A DNA stretch of 64,000 bases from Actinopolyspora xinjiangensis (GCF_900104475.1 NZ_FNJR01000005.1:62001-126000); one strand, 5' to 3'; shown: positions 11,940 through 21,708, counted from the stretch's first letter. A program made the numbers and translations. The notes: generated from the sequence alone by a model not told the origin.

Positions 11940-11945
11940 GCTGCC

Positions 11946-13628
11946 ATGTCAACCGAGGCCCGGGGCGTGCACGAGATCAGCAACAGATACGTCGAAGAGC
12001 TCGCGGAGCTCGATCCGATCGCCGCGACCACGCTGGGATTTTCCGTCGGCCAGCGGGAGTTGCCGGACTACTCGCCGGACGGCCACACCGAACGGGGCGA
12101 ACTCGCGCGCCGTGCCCTGGCGGAGATCGCCGCCGTCGAGCCCGACGACGAGTCGGAACGGATCGCCAAAGCCGTGTTCACCGAGCGGGTCGGGCTCGAC
12201 GTCGAGCTGCACGACGCGGGGGCCGACATGTCGGCGCTGAACGTCATCGCGAGCCCGGTGCAGGAGTTGCGGCAGGTTTTCGACCTGATGCCGGGTGAGA
12301 ACGAGCGGCAGTGGGACGACATCGCCAAGCGGATGTCGGCCATGCCCGAGGCCGTCAAGGGGCTGACGGCTGGGCTGTCCGAGGCGGCCGCCAGGGGAGA
12401 CGTCGCGGCGGCGCGGCAGGTCAAACGCGTCGCCGAACAGTGCGACACCTGGTCGGGCAGGACCGACGGCAGGTCGTTCTTCGGCGATATGGTCGCCCGC
12501 GCCGAGAATGTCTCGCCCGCGCTGCGCGACGAGCTCAACGCCGCCGCGAACCTCGCCTCCGAGTCTTACGCCGGGCTCGCCGACTTCCTGCGCGGGCAGC
12601 TGCTGCCGCAGGCCCCGGCGGAGGACGCGGTCGGGGAGGAGCGCTACCGCCTGTGGTCGCGGTACTTCACCGGCGCGCAGCTCGATCTGCGTGAGGCGTA
12701 CGAGTGGGGCTGGCAGGAGTTCGCCTCGATCGAGGCGGAGATGAAGCGGGTCGCCGACCGGATCAAGCCCTCGGCCACGCTCGCGGAGGCGGCCGCGGCC
12801 CTGGACGCCGACCCGCGTTACCGGGTGCACGGTCAGCGCGCGTTCGCGCAGTGGATGCAGCGGCTCTCCGACCAGGCGCTGCGCGACCTCAGCCGCACGC
12901 AGTTCGACGTGCCCGAGCGGTTGATGAACCTGGAGTGCCGCATCGCCCCGCCCGGCGGCGGTACCGGTGCCTACTACACCCCGCCCACCGACGACTTCAG
13001 CAGGCCCGGACGCATGTGGTGGTCGGTACCGCCGGACAAGGACGAGTACTCCACATGGCGCGAGGTCTCCACCGTCTACCACGAGGGAGTTCCGGGGCAT
13101 CACCTGCAGATCGCCACGGCCGTCCACCAGGCGGCGAGGTTGAACAAGTTCCAGCGGTTGAGCTGCTTCGTCTCCGCCCACGGCGAGGGATGGGCGCTCT
13201 ACGCGGAGCGGCTCATGCGCGAGCTGGGCTACCTGTCGGACGACGGTGATCTGCTCGGCATGCTCAACGAGCAGCTCTTCCGGGCCGCGCGCGTGATCGT
13301 GGACATCGGCATGCACCTGCGGCTCCGTATCCCGGAGGGGACCGGGTTCCACGAGGGCGAGGTCTGGACGCCGGAGCTGGGGCTGGAGTTCATGCTCACC
13401 CGGACCATCACCGATACCGCCAACGTGCGTGACGAGATAGACCGCTACCTCGGCTGGCCGGGCCAGGCCCCCTCCTACAAGCTCGGTGAGCGGCTGTGGT
13501 TGTCGGCCCGGGAGGAGGCGCGGCAACGCCACGGTGAGGAGTTCGACCTCAAACGGTTCCACCGCGACGCGCTCGAGATGGGGCCGATGGGGCTGGACAC
13601 CCTGCGGGAGCAGCTCTCGTACCTGTGA
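11946..13628 (+). CDS. DUF885 family protein, putative metallopeptidase
   Basis: A 560-aa DUF885 protein. These are soluble, all-helical, peptidase-like proteins that carry an HExxxxH-type zinc site: here YHEGVPGHHLQ lies near residue 379, followed about 30 residues later by the GEGWALYAE helix that would supply the second half of the site. The C-terminal part contains the family blocks YLGWPGQAPSYKLG and LPREAR-like LSAREEARQRHGEEFD. The substrate is not known. The start is fixed by the -10 hexamer and by the family N-terminus (YVEELAELDPIAAT). A strong 13-bp hairpin follows the stop and separates it from the convergent GNAT gene. Confidence 0.85.
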   Translation: MSTEARGVHEISNRYVEELAELDPIAATTLGFSVGQRELPDYSPDGHTERGELARRALAEIAAVEPDDESERIAKAVFTERVGLDVELHDAGADMSALNVIASPVQELRQVFDLMPGENERQWDDIAKRMSAMPEAVKGLTAGLSEAAARGDVAAARQVKRVAEQCDTWSGRTDGRSFFGDMVARAENVSPALRDELNAAANLASESYAGLADFLRGQLLPQAPAEDAVGEERYRLWSRYFTGAQLDLREAYEWGWQEFASIEAEMKRVADRIKPSATLAEAAAALDADPRYRVHGQRAFAQWMQRLSDQALRDLSRTQFDVPERLMNLECRIAPPGGGTGAYYTPPTDDFSRPGRMWWSVPPDKDEYSTWREVSTVYHEGVPGHHLQIATAVHQAARLNKFQRLSCFVSAHGEGWALYAERLMRELGYLSDDGDLLGMLNEQLFRAARVIVDIGMHLRLRIPEGTGFHEGEVWTPELGLEFMLTRTITDTANVRDEIDRYLGWPGQAPSYKLGERLWLSAREEARQRHGEEFDLKRFHRDALEMGPMGLDTLREQLSYL

Positions 13629-13637
13629 CCGACCCGG

Positions 13638-13674
13638 CCTCGGCGCGGGCAGTACGTTCCCGCCCGCGCCGAGG
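13638..13674. terminator. 13-bp stem-loop between convergent DUF885 and GNAT genes
   Basis: Arms 13638-13650 and 13662-13674 are exact reverse complements with an 11-nt loop. The stem is almost pure GC. It begins 9 nt after the DUF885 stop and probably works in both directions. Confidence 0.65.
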
Positions 13675-13745
13675 CGCGCGAAAAGCCGGTCCGACGCCCG
13701 GTGGAGCGGTCCCGGTGACCGGAAGGGGCCGGGAACGCTCCGTGC

Positions 13746-14318
13746 TCATGTGTCCAGCGGCAGCGTGCGGCCCAGCACGGCGAACGGACGGGGATCCCCG
13801 CTGAAGCGATAGTCGCGCAGCACGTCGACGAAACCGACCCGGCGGTAGAGCCGCCAGGCTCGGGTGGGCCCCTCCGGAGTGGACAGCAGCACGTTCTTGC
13901 CCGGAGCGGAGGCGAGCAGCCTGCGCAGGATGCTCTCCCCCAGCCCCTGCCCCTGGGTGTCCGGGTGGACGTGCAGCTCGGTCAACTCGAAGTAGTCGTC
14001 CAGCCACTCGTGCGCCCGCTGCTGCGGCATGCGCTCCAGCATCCCCCGCCGTACCTGCTCGTGCCACCACTGCCCGGTGGCTCCCGAATAGCCGTATCCG
14101 ATGCCGCTCAGCTCGTCGCGCTCGTTGAACGCCGCCACGCAGCGCCAGCCCGCGCGTGACATGTGTGCCGACCAGATCGGAATGCGCTGCTGCGTCGCCC
14201 AGTGGGGGTAGCCCATGGCCGTCACGTACACCCGTACGGCTTCGGGCAGCCTGGCACGCAGCTCGTCGGCGGAGAGTTCCACCACTCGTTCGCAACGCGG
14301 AGACGGTGCAGCGGTCAC
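13746..14318 (-). CDS. GNAT N-acetyltransferase (Rv2170-like)
   Basis: A 190-aa acetyltransferase of the GNAT fold. The acetyl-CoA site is visible as ELHVHPDTQGQGLGESILRRLL (Q-x-x-G-x-G/A), and ARRLYRRVGF-like AWRLYRRVGFVDV forms the last conserved block. A long helical insert (GQWWHEQVRRGML) precedes the core. It corresponds in position to Rv2170 of M. tuberculosis; the substrate here is unknown. I chose the GTG at 14318 because TAGGGT lies 8 nt upstream, suggesting a leaderless transcript. An ATG at 14345 would add nine residues. Confidence 0.8.
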   Translation of the reverse strand: MTAAPSPRCERVVELSADELRARLPEAVRVYVTAMGYPHWATQQRIPIWSAHMSRAGWRCVAAFNERDELSGIGYGYSGATGQWWHEQVRRGMLERMPQQRAHEWLDDYFELTELHVHPDTQGQGLGESILRRLLASAPGKNVLLSTPEGPTRAWRLYRRVGFVDVLRDYRFSGDPRPFAVLGRTLPLDT

Positions 14319-14428
14319 AGCTCCGCACCCTAGAGGATGGACCATCGGTTCCGCCCGCCGGTGGGAGCGGGAACTTCACCCCGGGTTCCTCGGCGACAGC
14401 GTTCCGCGCGGCCTCGGCTCCGTCGGTT

Positions 14429-17400
14429 TCAGTTCCGCAGGCGCAGCCCCTGCGGAGTGGCACGGAACCCGGCCGCGACGAGGACTTCGGCCAGTCCGCT
14501 GCCGATGGCGCCGACACCGTCGGCGCGCCGGAACGACAACCCCTCCAGCGTGCCCTCGCGCACCGCCTCCGCCAGCCGTTCGGCCGCGGCCCGCAACCGG
14601 GGCTCTCGCTCGGTGAACGACAGCAGCGATCTACCGCCCCGTTCGACGTAGAACACCGGTTCCCCTTCGACGAGCACCACCAGTGCCCCGGCCCGGCGTC
14701 CGGGGCGGTGTCGGGTGTCGCCGACCACGTCGGGCCAGGGCAGCGCCGCGCCGTACGGCTGGGCGGGGTCGGTCGCGGCGAGCAGCACCGCCCGACCTGG
14801 TTCTGCCGGTGGGGACGAACCGTCGAAGGCGCGCAGCCGGTCGATCGCGCCGGGTGCGGCGAACTGCGCGGGTCCCAACCCGGCCACCACGTATCCGCGT
14901 CCGCAGCCACCGGACTCCTCCATGGTCCGCAGTACCCGGTACACCGCCGCGAACCCGCCTGTCACCCGTTCGACCTCCAGGGAGCCGCGGGTCAGCACGC
15001 CGTGCCGCTCCAGGAAGGTCTCGGTGCGCGCCGTCGCGCGGCGGGTGGCGTCCGAGCTGGGCAGCGGTGCGAGCGACCAGCGCCCCGCCGCGCTCGGCGG
15101 GCCGGAACCACCGGTGGCCCCGGCCCGGACCGAGGTCGGCCTCGCGTACCTCCCCCGGCGCCGGGGGAGTCGCCTCGGGCGGGAAGGGGACGAGCCGCCG
15201 GACAGCACGGCCCGCAGCGGTGCCAGGGTGTCGTTGGTGACCTCACCGGACCACACCAGGTCCCACAGCGCCGAGACCGTCGCCGCGTCGGTTGGCCTCG
15301 CCTCCTCCCGTCCCGCGAGCAGCTCCGCTGCCCGGTCCGCGAGCTGCCGGAAGAACAGTGCGCCGCCGGACAGGGCCTCCCGGATCGCTTCGTGAAGTCC
15401 TGAGCTCCCGGCTGGACCCACCCGGTCCGGAAGCACCAGTTCGGCGATGTCGGAGGGCGCCAGCGACACCCAACCGTCCTCCCCGGCCAAGGCACCGGCC
15501 CCCACCCAGACCACCTCGCCGCTCGTGGTGAGCTCGTCCAGCATCCCGGGCCGGTAATCGGGTACCCGTGCGGGCAGCACCAGCGACTCCAGCGAACCCG
15601 CGGTCAGCGGAACGCCGGCCAGCTGCTCGACCACCGCGAGCACCTCGGGGGCAGAGCCCTCCCGCCACGAGTCGACGCCGTGCCACACCGGCAGGAACCT
15701 GCCCAGCGCGGCGGGCTCGACGGGTTCGATCTCGGAACGCAGCTTGGCCAGCGAGGCCCGGCGCAGCCTGCGCAGCACCTCGGCGTCGCAGTACTCGGTG
15801 CCACCGTCGCCGCCCGCACCCACCGGGCGCAGCTCGCCGCGCACCAACCGACCCGAGGCGCGCAGCCGCTCCAGGACCTCCGTGACAGAGGCGCAGCTCA
15901 ACCCGAACCGTTCGGCGAGCGCGGCGGCCCGGAACGGTCCCCGGCAGCGCGCGAATCGGGCCACCAGCTCTCCCAGCGGGTCCTCCACCGGTTCGGTGAA
16001 CACCTCGGGGACCCAGCCGGGCAGCTCGCTCCCGAGTGCCTGCCGGAACCTGCCCGCGTCCTCCACCGCGATCCACCTGGTCTCGCCCGCGACACGTACT
16101 CGCAGCGCCCGGTGCTGTGCCTCCAGCTCCACCAGCCACTCCCGGCCGACACCCCTGGCGGTCGCCTCCGGCTCGGTGAGGTCGCCCAGCGCGCGCAGCA
16201 TGTCGGCCGTTTCCTCCGGCCCGCGGGCGTGGCGCCGCGGATCCAACCGCAGCAGGCCGTTCTCCACCTCCGCGACCACCTCGGCGTCGAGCAGTTCCCG
16301 TATCTCCTCCGAGCCGAGCAGTTCGGCCAGCAGCGTGGTGTCCAGGCTCAGCGCGGCCGATCTGCGTTCGGCGAGCGGGGCGTCGGACTCGTACAGGAAC
16401 GTCCCGGCGTAGCCGAACAGCAGGGTCCGCGCGAAGGGGGACGGGCCGGTGGTGGGTACCTCCACCACCCGGATCCGGTGCTGGGCGATCTCCGACATCA
16501 GCTCGCGCAGCCCGGCGACGTCGTGGACGTCCCGCAGGCACTCCCGCATGGCCTCCAGCACGACGGGGAAGTGCTCGTAACGTGCGGCGACCTCCAGCAG
16601 CCGGGTGGCGCGCTGCCGCTGCTGCCACAGCGGGGCGCGGTGCCGAGGGTCCCGACGCGGTAGCAGCAGCGCGCGGGAGGCGCACTCCCGGAAGCGGGCG
16701 GCGAACAGTGCCGAACCGGATATCGAGTCGGTGACCAGCTGTTCCACCTCTTCCGGGGGTATCACGACGTCCTCGGCCCCCGGGGCCACCTCGGCCCCGG
16801 AATCGTCGAGCGCGTCGCTCACGCGCAGCACGATTCCCTCGTCGGAGGACACCGGTCGCACGTCCGCGCCCCCGCGCTGCCGCAGCCTGGCGCCGATGGC
16901 CAGCGCCCACGGCCCGTTGACCCGTCCCCCGAACGGGGAGTGCACCACCACCCGCCAGTCGCCGAGCTCGTCCCGGAACCGTTCCACCACGATCGTACGG
17001 TCGTCCGGCACGCGGCCGGTCGCCAACCGCTGTTCCTCGGTGTAGGCCAGCAGGTTCTCCCGGGCGTGGGCGTCCAATCCGGCCTCGTGCGCCCGTGCGC
17101 GCGCGGCCTCGGGGTCGGCGGAGGCGATCTCGCGGAGGAAACCCCCCACGGCGCGGCCGAACTCCAGCGGTCGGCCCGTCGAATCCCCCTTCCAGAACGG
17201 CATCCTCGCCGGGGTACCGGGGGCGGGTTCCACGATCACCCGGTCGGGAGTGATCTCGGAGATCCGCCACGAGGAGGTTCCCAGCAGGAAGGTGTCGCCC
17301 ACCCGGGACTCGTGGACCATCTCCTCGTCGAGTTCGCCGACCCGCCTCCGACCGGCCCCCGCCGCCTCGGCACCCCGCGTGACCACGGTGAACATCCCCC

Positions 17401-19024
17401 GATCCGGGATGGTTCCGCCGGAGGTGACGGCCAGCCGCTGCGAGCCGGGACGCGGGCGCAGCTCGTCGGTGGTCCTGTCCCAGACGATCCTGGCCCGCAG
17501 CTCGCCGAACTCCTCGCTCGGGTAGCGCCCGGCGAGCATGTCCAGCACCGATCGCAGGGCCGAGTCGGGCAGCCGGGCGAACGGTGCCGACCGCCGCAGC
17601 AGCGCGGCCAGCTCGCCGACCTCGCGGACATCCATCGCCACCGCCGCCACGATCTGCTGCGCCAGCACGTCCAACGGGTTGCGCGGTACTTCCAGCGCCT
17701 CGATCAGCCCGGACCGCATCCGTTCCGCCGCCACCGCGCACCCGACGAGGTCACCTCGGAACTTCGGGAAGACCACCCCGCGCGAGGGTTCGCCGACCCG
17801 GTGCCCGCCCCGCCCGATCCGTTGCGTGCCCGACGCCACGCTGGGAGGGGCCTCAAGTTGTACGACCAGGTCCACCGCGCCCATGTCGATCCCCAGCTCC
17901 AGCGAGGAGGTCGCGACCACGCACGGCAGCTCACCCGACTTGAGCTCCTCCTCCACCCGGGTGCGCTGCTGTTTGGACATCGAGCCGTGGTGCGCACGGG
18001 CCACGACCGCTCCGACGCCGCCGGTGACGCCCGAAGAGCCGACGGCGGCCGCGGGAAACGACCGGGGCCCTCCGGTCGGCGCGGCGGCCTCGCCCGCGCC
18101 ACGGCGCTCGGCGGCCAGCTCGTTGAGTCCGGCGGTCAGCCGCTCGGCGAGTCTGCGTGAATTGGTGAACACGATCGTGGAACGGTGCTGTTCGACCAAC
18201 TCCAGTACGCGTTCCCGCAGCGCGGGCCACACCGACGGTGCCCGGCTTCCGTTCGAGTCCTGTCCACCCTCGCTACCCGTCTCGGGGTGGGCCATGTCCG
18301 CCACGGGTGCCCGTACCGAGACGTCCACCTGCTTCGGATCGGGCGGCCGGACGACCCGGACGGGACGCCCGCCTGCGAGGAACTCGACCACCTCGTCGAC
18401 GGGCCGCACCGTGGCCGAGAGACCTATCCGCTGGGCCGGAGCCGGTAGCAGCTCGTCCAACCTGTCCAGAGACACCGCCAGGTGTGAACCGCGCTTGCCG
18501 CCGGCCACGGCGTGCACCTCGTCCACGATGACCGTCCCCACCCCGCGCAGCGCCTCCCGCGAGGCCGAGGTCAGCAGCAGGAACAACGATTCCGGAGTGG
18601 TCACCAGGACGTCGGCGGGACGTCGTCCGAACGCCCTGCGCTCCCGGGGAGGAGTGTCACCGGTGCGACTGGTGACGCTGATATCCGAGATCTCCTCGCC
18701 CAGCCGGTGTGCCGTCCGCTCGATCCCGGACAGTGGGGTGCGCAGGTTGCGGCGCACGTCCGCGGCGAGCGCCTTCATGGGTGAGACGTACAGCACCCGG
18801 CACCGCCGCTTCGGGTCGCTCGGAGGAGTCGAGGTGGTCAGGTCGTCCAGCGCAGCCAGGAACGCGGCCAGCGTCTTGCCCGAGCCGGTGGGTGCGATCA
18901 CCAGGGTGTGCTGTCCGGAGGTGATCTCCCGCCAGGCCTCGGCCTGCGAGGGCGTGGGTGCGTCGAACGTCTCGCGGAACCACTCCCGGGTCGGTCGTGA
19001 GAACCGCTCCAGTGGGTCGGTCAC
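14429..19024 (-). CDS. lhr: Large helicase-related ATP-dependent helicase Lhr
   Basis: A 1531-aa superfamily 2 helicase. The N-terminal half is the Lhr core: Q-motif, Walker A APTGSGKT at 44-51, DEVH at 168-171, SAT, and motif VI QRIGRGGH, then winged-helix and Lhr-specific domains. The C-terminal third is the extra domain of long Lhr proteins, implicated in tetramer formation. Lhr is a 3'-5' DNA translocase that unwinds RNA:DNA hybrids and is linked to mitomycin C repair in mycobacteria. A Gly/Ala-rich insert (about residues 310-345) interrupts the second RecA-like domain. The start is the GTG at VTDPLERF. The usual mycobacterial partner nei2 is not beside it. Confidence 0.95.
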   Translation of the reverse strand: MTDPLERFSRPTREWFRETFDAPTPSQAEAWREITSGQHTLVIAPTGSGKTLAAFLAALDDLTTSTPPSDPKRRCRVLYVSPMKALAADVRRNLRTPLSGIERTAHRLGEEISDISVTSRTGDTPPRERRAFGRRPADVLVTTPESLFLLLTSASREALRGVGTVIVDEVHAVAGGKRGSHLAVSLDRLDELLPAPAQRIGLSATVRPVDEVVEFLAGGRPVRVVRPPDPKQVDVSVRAPVADMAHPETGSEGGQDSNGSRAPSVWPALRERVLELVEQHRSTIVFTNSRRLAERLTAGLNELAAERRGAGEAAAPTGGPRSFPAAAVGSSGVTGGVGAVVARAHHGSMSKQQRTRVEEELKSGELPCVVATSSLELGIDMGAVDLVVQLEAPPSVASGTQRIGRGGHRVGEPSRGVVFPKFRGDLVGCAVAAERMRSGLIEALEVPRNPLDVLAQQIVAAVAMDVREVGELAALLRRSAPFARLPDSALRSVLDMLAGRYPSEEFGELRARIVWDRTTDELRPRPGSQRLAVTSGGTIPDRGMFTVVTRGAEAAGAGRRRVGELDEEMVHESRVGDTFLLGTSSWRISEITPDRVIVEPAPGTPARMPFWKGDSTGRPLEFGRAVGGFLREIASADPEAARARAHEAGLDAHARENLLAYTEEQRLATGRVPDDRTIVVERFRDELGDWRVVVHSPFGGRVNGPWALAIGARLRQRGGADVRPVSSDEGIVLRVSDALDDSGAEVAPGAEDVVIPPEEVEQLVTDSISGSALFAARFRECASRALLLPRRDPRHRAPLWQQRQRATRLLEVAARYEHFPVVLEAMRECLRDVHDVAGLRELMSEIAQHRIRVVEVPTTGPSPFARTLLFGYAGTFLYESDAPLAERRSAALSLDTTLLAELLGSEEIRELLDAEVVAEVENGLLRLDPRRHARGPEETADMLRALGDLTEPEATARGVGREWLVELEAQHRALRVRVAGETRWIAVEDAGRFRQALGSELPGWVPEVFTEPVEDPLGELVARFARCRGPFRAAALAERFGLSCASVTEVLERLRASGRLVRGELRPVGAGGDGGTEYCDAEVLRRLRRASLAKLRSEIEPVEPAALGRFLPVWHGVDSWREGSAPEVLAVVEQLAGVPLTAGSLESLVLPARVPDYRPGMLDELTTSGEVVWVGAGALAGEDGWVSLAPSDIAELVLPDRVGPAGSSGLHEAIREALSGGALFFRQLADRAAELLAGREEARPTDAATVSALWDLVWSGEVTNDTLAPLRAVLSGGSSPSRPRRLPRRRGRYARPTSVRAGATGGSGPPSAAGRWSLAPLPSSDATRRATARTETFLERHGVLTRGSLEVERVTGGFAAVYRVLRTMEESGGCGRGYVVAGLGPAQFAAPGAIDRLRAFDGSSPPAEPGRAVLLAATDPAQPYGAALPWPDVVGDTRHRPGRRAGALVVLVEGEPVFYVERGGRSLLSFTEREPRLRAAAERLAEAVREGTLEGLSFRRADGVGAIGSGLAEVLVAAGFRATPQGLRLRN

Positions 19025-19088
19025 GTTCCCATCGTGGAGCAACGGTCCGACACGTGCGCCGTTTCCGCTCCCACGGTGTCGGCCGTGC

Positions 19089-19208
19089 TCAACGCCCCCG
19101 CTGGTTCCAGAGCCTGCGCAGCAGCAGGATCACCACGATCAGCAGCATGGCAGCGAGGGCCACCTGCCCCCACACCGAGGACAGTCCGGTCAGTTCCGCC
19201 TGCGACAT
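19089..19208 (-). CDS. Small single-pass membrane protein, 39 aa
   Basis: A short open frame from ATG 19208 to TGA 19089 encodes 39 residues. The order is a polar N-terminus (MSQAELTGLSSVWGQ), a hydrophobic helix of about 17 residues (VALAAMLLIVVILLL) and a basic tail (RRLWNQRGR). The layout obeys the positive-inside rule with the N-terminus outside. Codons are strongly GC3, as in neighbouring genes. It lies 65 nt upstream of lhr on the same strand and could be cotranscribed with it. No ribosome binding site is obvious. It is too short for most gene finders; function unknown. Confidence 0.55.
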   Translation of the reverse strand: MSQAELTGLSSVWGQVALAAMLLIVVILLLRRLWNQRGR

Positions 19209-19358
19209 GGCACCAGCCTATCCCGCGGCCCCGCTCCGGGGCGCGTACCGCGAGCGGCGTCGCCGATCCCGGTACTGGGGTCTGATGCCGGGGCGTCGCT
19301 CCGCTCGCCCGTAGCGAGCCCCGCCCGGCCGAGGCGCGTTCGGGCGGCGCGGTGCACG

Positions 19359-19364
19359 TAGTCT
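19359..19364 (+). promoter_or_regulatory. -10 hexamer of a predicted leaderless transcript (DUF3046 gene)
   Basis: TAGTCT ends 7 nt before the ATG at 19372. Confidence 0.5.
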
Positions 19365-19371
19365 GGTGTGG

Positions 19372-19566
19372 ATGCGTTACACGGCTCTGCGGCAGCGAAT
19401 GGCCGAGGAGTTCGGCGAGCTCCGCGCCGACACTCTGGCCAGGGACCACGTACTGGCGGGGCTGGGTGAGCGCACCGTCAATCAGGCCCTGGAAGCGGGC
19501 TGGGAGCCCAAGCGGGTCTGGGCGGTGTTGTGCGAGAGCTTCGAGGTGCCCGGGAACCGGCGCTGA
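19372..19566 (+). CDS. DUF3046 family protein (Rv2738c-like)
   Basis: A 64-aa protein covering the whole DUF3046 family: it starts MRYTALRQRMAEEFG, and the centre DHVLAGLGERTVNQALEAG and the end W-V-LCESFEVP are the conserved blocks. The family is found close to recA across actinobacteria (Rv2738c precedes recA in M. tuberculosis), and no molecular function is established. Here it lies about 1 kb before recA with the DUF4383 gene between. An in-frame GTG two codons earlier is possible, but the -10 hexamer favours the ATG. Confidence 0.85.
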   Translation: MRYTALRQRMAEEFGELRADTLARDHVLAGLGERTVNQALEAGWEPKRVWAVLCESFEVPGNRR

Positions 19567-19604
19567 AACCCCGCCCCGCGTCCGGCGGAGGGGACGGCCG
19601 GCCC

Positions 19605-20336
19605 TCAGCCGCCGGTGTCGGGCTCCCGGGAGCCGGAGGGGCGTGATTCTGAGGTCTCCCGCTCGCCTCGCAGCGCCCGCTGGATGTGGGCGTAGTGCTC
19701 ATAGGCGCGCTGTCGCTCCGCTCGGGCCAGTCGCAGGGCCTCGGCGCGGACGAGCTGTTCCTGCTCGGGGGTGGCGTGACCTTCTCCCAACGCCACCTCG
19801 GCCTCGGCCAGGGGCCTCAGCTCCTCGGCCCGCTCCTGTTCGGCCGTGCGCTGCTCGGGAACCTCTCCCTCCGGTGGTTCGCGGTGCCGGTAGCGCACGA
19901 ACGGGTTGTCCTCGGGAAGGCCGCCGCTGACCCTGCCGTACAGCCCGACGAACAGCAGCAGCATGCCCGCCACCAGACTGAACACCACGTTCTGCATCTC
20001 GAACGCCAGCAGGTTCCACCGCGTTTCGAGCACTGCGAGGTTGGCCAGGCCGGAGAGCAGGAACAGCGCTCCGATGGTGGCGGTGGTGGTGGAGGCCAGC
20101 GGGCCGCCGATGGCGGCGGCGGCGATCAGCACGGCACCCACCACGATCGAGATCAGCGACAGCAGTCCGTTCGTGGACAGCCCCAGGATCTGCTGACCGC
20201 TGGTGGAGAAGAACCCGAGGTTGTTGGTGAAACCGAGTATGCCGAAGGCGATCAGCGCGCCTCCGAAGGCGGCGGCGCCGCCACGGTAGACCTTGCTCAG
20301 CCAGTGTGTCGGCGGCAGGTAACGATCGATCCGCAT
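19605..20336 (-). CDS. DUF4383 membrane protein
   Basis: A 243-aa integral membrane protein. Four hydrophobic segments at about residues 20-40, 55-75, 80-100 and 108-128 form the DUF4383 core. After them comes a long cytoplasmic tail of about 110 residues, highly charged, Glu/Arg-rich and probably helical, which is longer than in many family members. The start is ATG at [10 protein letters not shown], with GGGAGG 7 nt upstream. The open frame continues another 150 codons upstream into the recA promoter region, but that part is not coding. It is divergent from recA. Function unknown. Confidence 0.8.
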   Translation of the reverse strand: MRIDRYLPPTHWLSKVYRGGAAAFGGALIAFGILGFTNNLGFFSTSGQQILGLSTNGLLSLISIVVGAVLIAAAAIGGPLASTTTATIGALFLLSGLANLAVLETRWNLLAFEMQNVVFSLVAGMLLLFVGLYGRVSGGLPEDNPFVRYRHREPPEGEVPEQRTAEQERAEELRPLAEAEVALGEGHATPEQEQLVRAEALRLARAERQRAYEHYAHIQRALRGERETSESRPSGSREPDTGG

Positions 20337-20481
20337 TCGGCCACCTCCCGAGGCCCGCCGTGGCGGGCCGTAGTGGTCGTCTCCCCGGCGGTGGGAGGCC
20401 GGCGGGACAGGTTCAGTCTCCTCCCGGCGGGGGCAGATCGCACCCGGTGGGAAGCCGGTACGGCGGAGTGTCGTGGAGCTG

Positions 20482-20497
20482 TCGAACACCAGTTCGG
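20482..20497 (+). promoter_or_regulatory. LexA (SOS) box of recA
   Basis: TCGAAC-ACCA-GTTCGG matches the actinobacterial/Bacillus-type SOS box TCGAAC-N4-GTTCGA in 11 of 12 half-site bases. It lies directly upstream of the -10 hexamer of recA, so bound LexA would block the polymerase. Confidence 0.85.
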
Positions 20498-20498
20498 T

Positions 20499-20504
20499 TA
20501 GAAT
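20499..20504 (+). promoter_or_regulatory. -10 hexamer of recA promoter
   Basis: TAGAAT begins two bases after the SOS box. Transcription would start near 20511, giving a 5' leader of about 110 nt before the recA ATG. No good -35 is seen, which may leave room for LexA-dependent tuning. Confidence 0.6.
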
Positions 20505-20620
20505 GGGTCCACAGCGGGGCAGGTTGTCCACGGATCCGCCGACCCGAGGTCGGATTGTCGGCCCTGACCCGTAGCGTCGGCCCCGAGACCACGACATTCG
20601 ACCCGACCGAGGTGGACCCG

Positions 20621-21700
20621 ATGGCAGCAGCATCCGACAAGGGCAGCGACAAGAGCAACGACAAGAGCAAGGCTCTCGAACTGGCCATCGCCCAGATCGA
20701 CAAGCAGTTCGGCAAGGGGTCGGTGATGCGGCTGGGCGAGGACACCCGTCCGGCGGTGGAGGCGATTCCCACCGGCTCGATCGCACTGGACGTCGCGCTC
20801 GGCATCGGCGGACTGCCGCGTGGGCGCGTCGTCGAGATCTACGGCCCCGAGAGCAGCGGTAAGACCTCGGTGGCCCTGCACGCGGTGGCCAACGCCCAGC
20901 GGGCGGGCGGCACGGCGGCGTTCATCGACGCCGAGCACGCCCTGGATCCCGAGTACGCCAAGGCGATCGGTGTGGACACCGACTCGCTGCTGGTCTCCCA
21001 ACCCGACACGGGTGAGCAGGCGCTGGAGATCGCGGACATGCTGATCCGCTCCGGTGCGCTGGACCTGATCGCCATCGACTCGGTCGCCGCGCTGGTGCCC
21101 AAGGCCGAGATCGAGGGCGAGATGGGCGACAGCCACGTGGGGTTGCAGGCGCGGCTGATGAGCCAGGCACTGCGCAAGTTGACCTCGGCGCTCTACAGTT
21201 CGCAGACCACCGCCGTGTTCATCAACCAGCTCCGCGAGAAGGTCGGCGTGATGTTCGGCTCCCCGGAGACGACCACCGGCGGCAAGGCGCTGAAGTTCTA
21301 CGCCTCGGTGCGACTGGACGTGCGGCGCATCGAAACGCTCAAGGACGGCTCCGACGCGGTCGGCAACCGCACCAGGGTGAAGGTGGTCAAGAACAAGGTC
21401 AGCCCACCGTTCAAGCAGGCCGAGTTCGACATCATCTACGGTCACGGCATCAGCCGCGAGGGCTCGCTGATCGACATGGGGGTCGAGCACGGCTTCGTGC
21501 GCAAGTCCGGTGCCTGGTACACCTACGAGGGGGATCAGCTCGGCCAGGGCAAGGAGAACGCCCGCAAGTTCCTGCGGGACAATCCTGACGTGGCCAACGA
21601 GATCGAAAAGCGGATCAAGGAGAAGATGGGGATCGGTTCGGAGGCGGGCGCCGACACCGCCGAGCAGCAGCAGAGCGAGCCGGCCCCCGTCGAGTTCTGA
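20621..21700 (+). CDS. recA: Recombinase RecA
   Basis: A 359-aa RecA, which forms filaments on single-stranded DNA, drives strand exchange and stimulates LexA self-cleavage. Walker A GPESSGKT, the Walker B strand [15 protein letters not shown], loop L1 and loop L2 ([21 protein letters not shown]) are intact. There is no intein, unlike in M. tuberculosis. The ATG at [10 protein letters not shown] has GAGGTGG 7 nt upstream; the frame upstream is non-coding. An SOS box and -10 precede it, and recX follows after 8 nt, so the two form an operon. Confidence 0.98.
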   Translation: MAAASDKGSDKSNDKSKALELAIAQIDKQFGKGSVMRLGEDTRPAVEAIPTGSIALDVALGIGGLPRGRVVEIYGPESSGKTSVALHAVANAQRAGGTAAFIDAEHALDPEYAKAIGVDTDSLLVSQPDTGEQALEIADMLIRSGALDLIAIDSVAALVPKAEIEGEMGDSHVGLQARLMSQALRKLTSALYSSQTTAVFINQLREKVGVMFGSPETTTGGKALKFYASVRLDVRRIETLKDGSDAVGNRTRVKVVKNKVSPPFKQAEFDIIYGHGISREGSLIDMGVEHGFVRKSGAWYTYEGDQLGQGKENARKFLRDNPDVANEIEKRIKEKMGIGSEAGADTAEQQQSEPAPVEF

Positions 21701-21708
21701 TCGGGTCG

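Noticed and set aside
11949-13562. Open frame of 537 aa on the minus strand opposite the DUF885 gene
   Set aside because: Shadow of the plus-strand gene, which has the conserved zinc-site motifs and a well-placed start; no start signal on the minus strand.
20621-21700. Intein in recA
   Set aside because: The frame is uninterrupted, with normal RecA length and intact Walker motifs.
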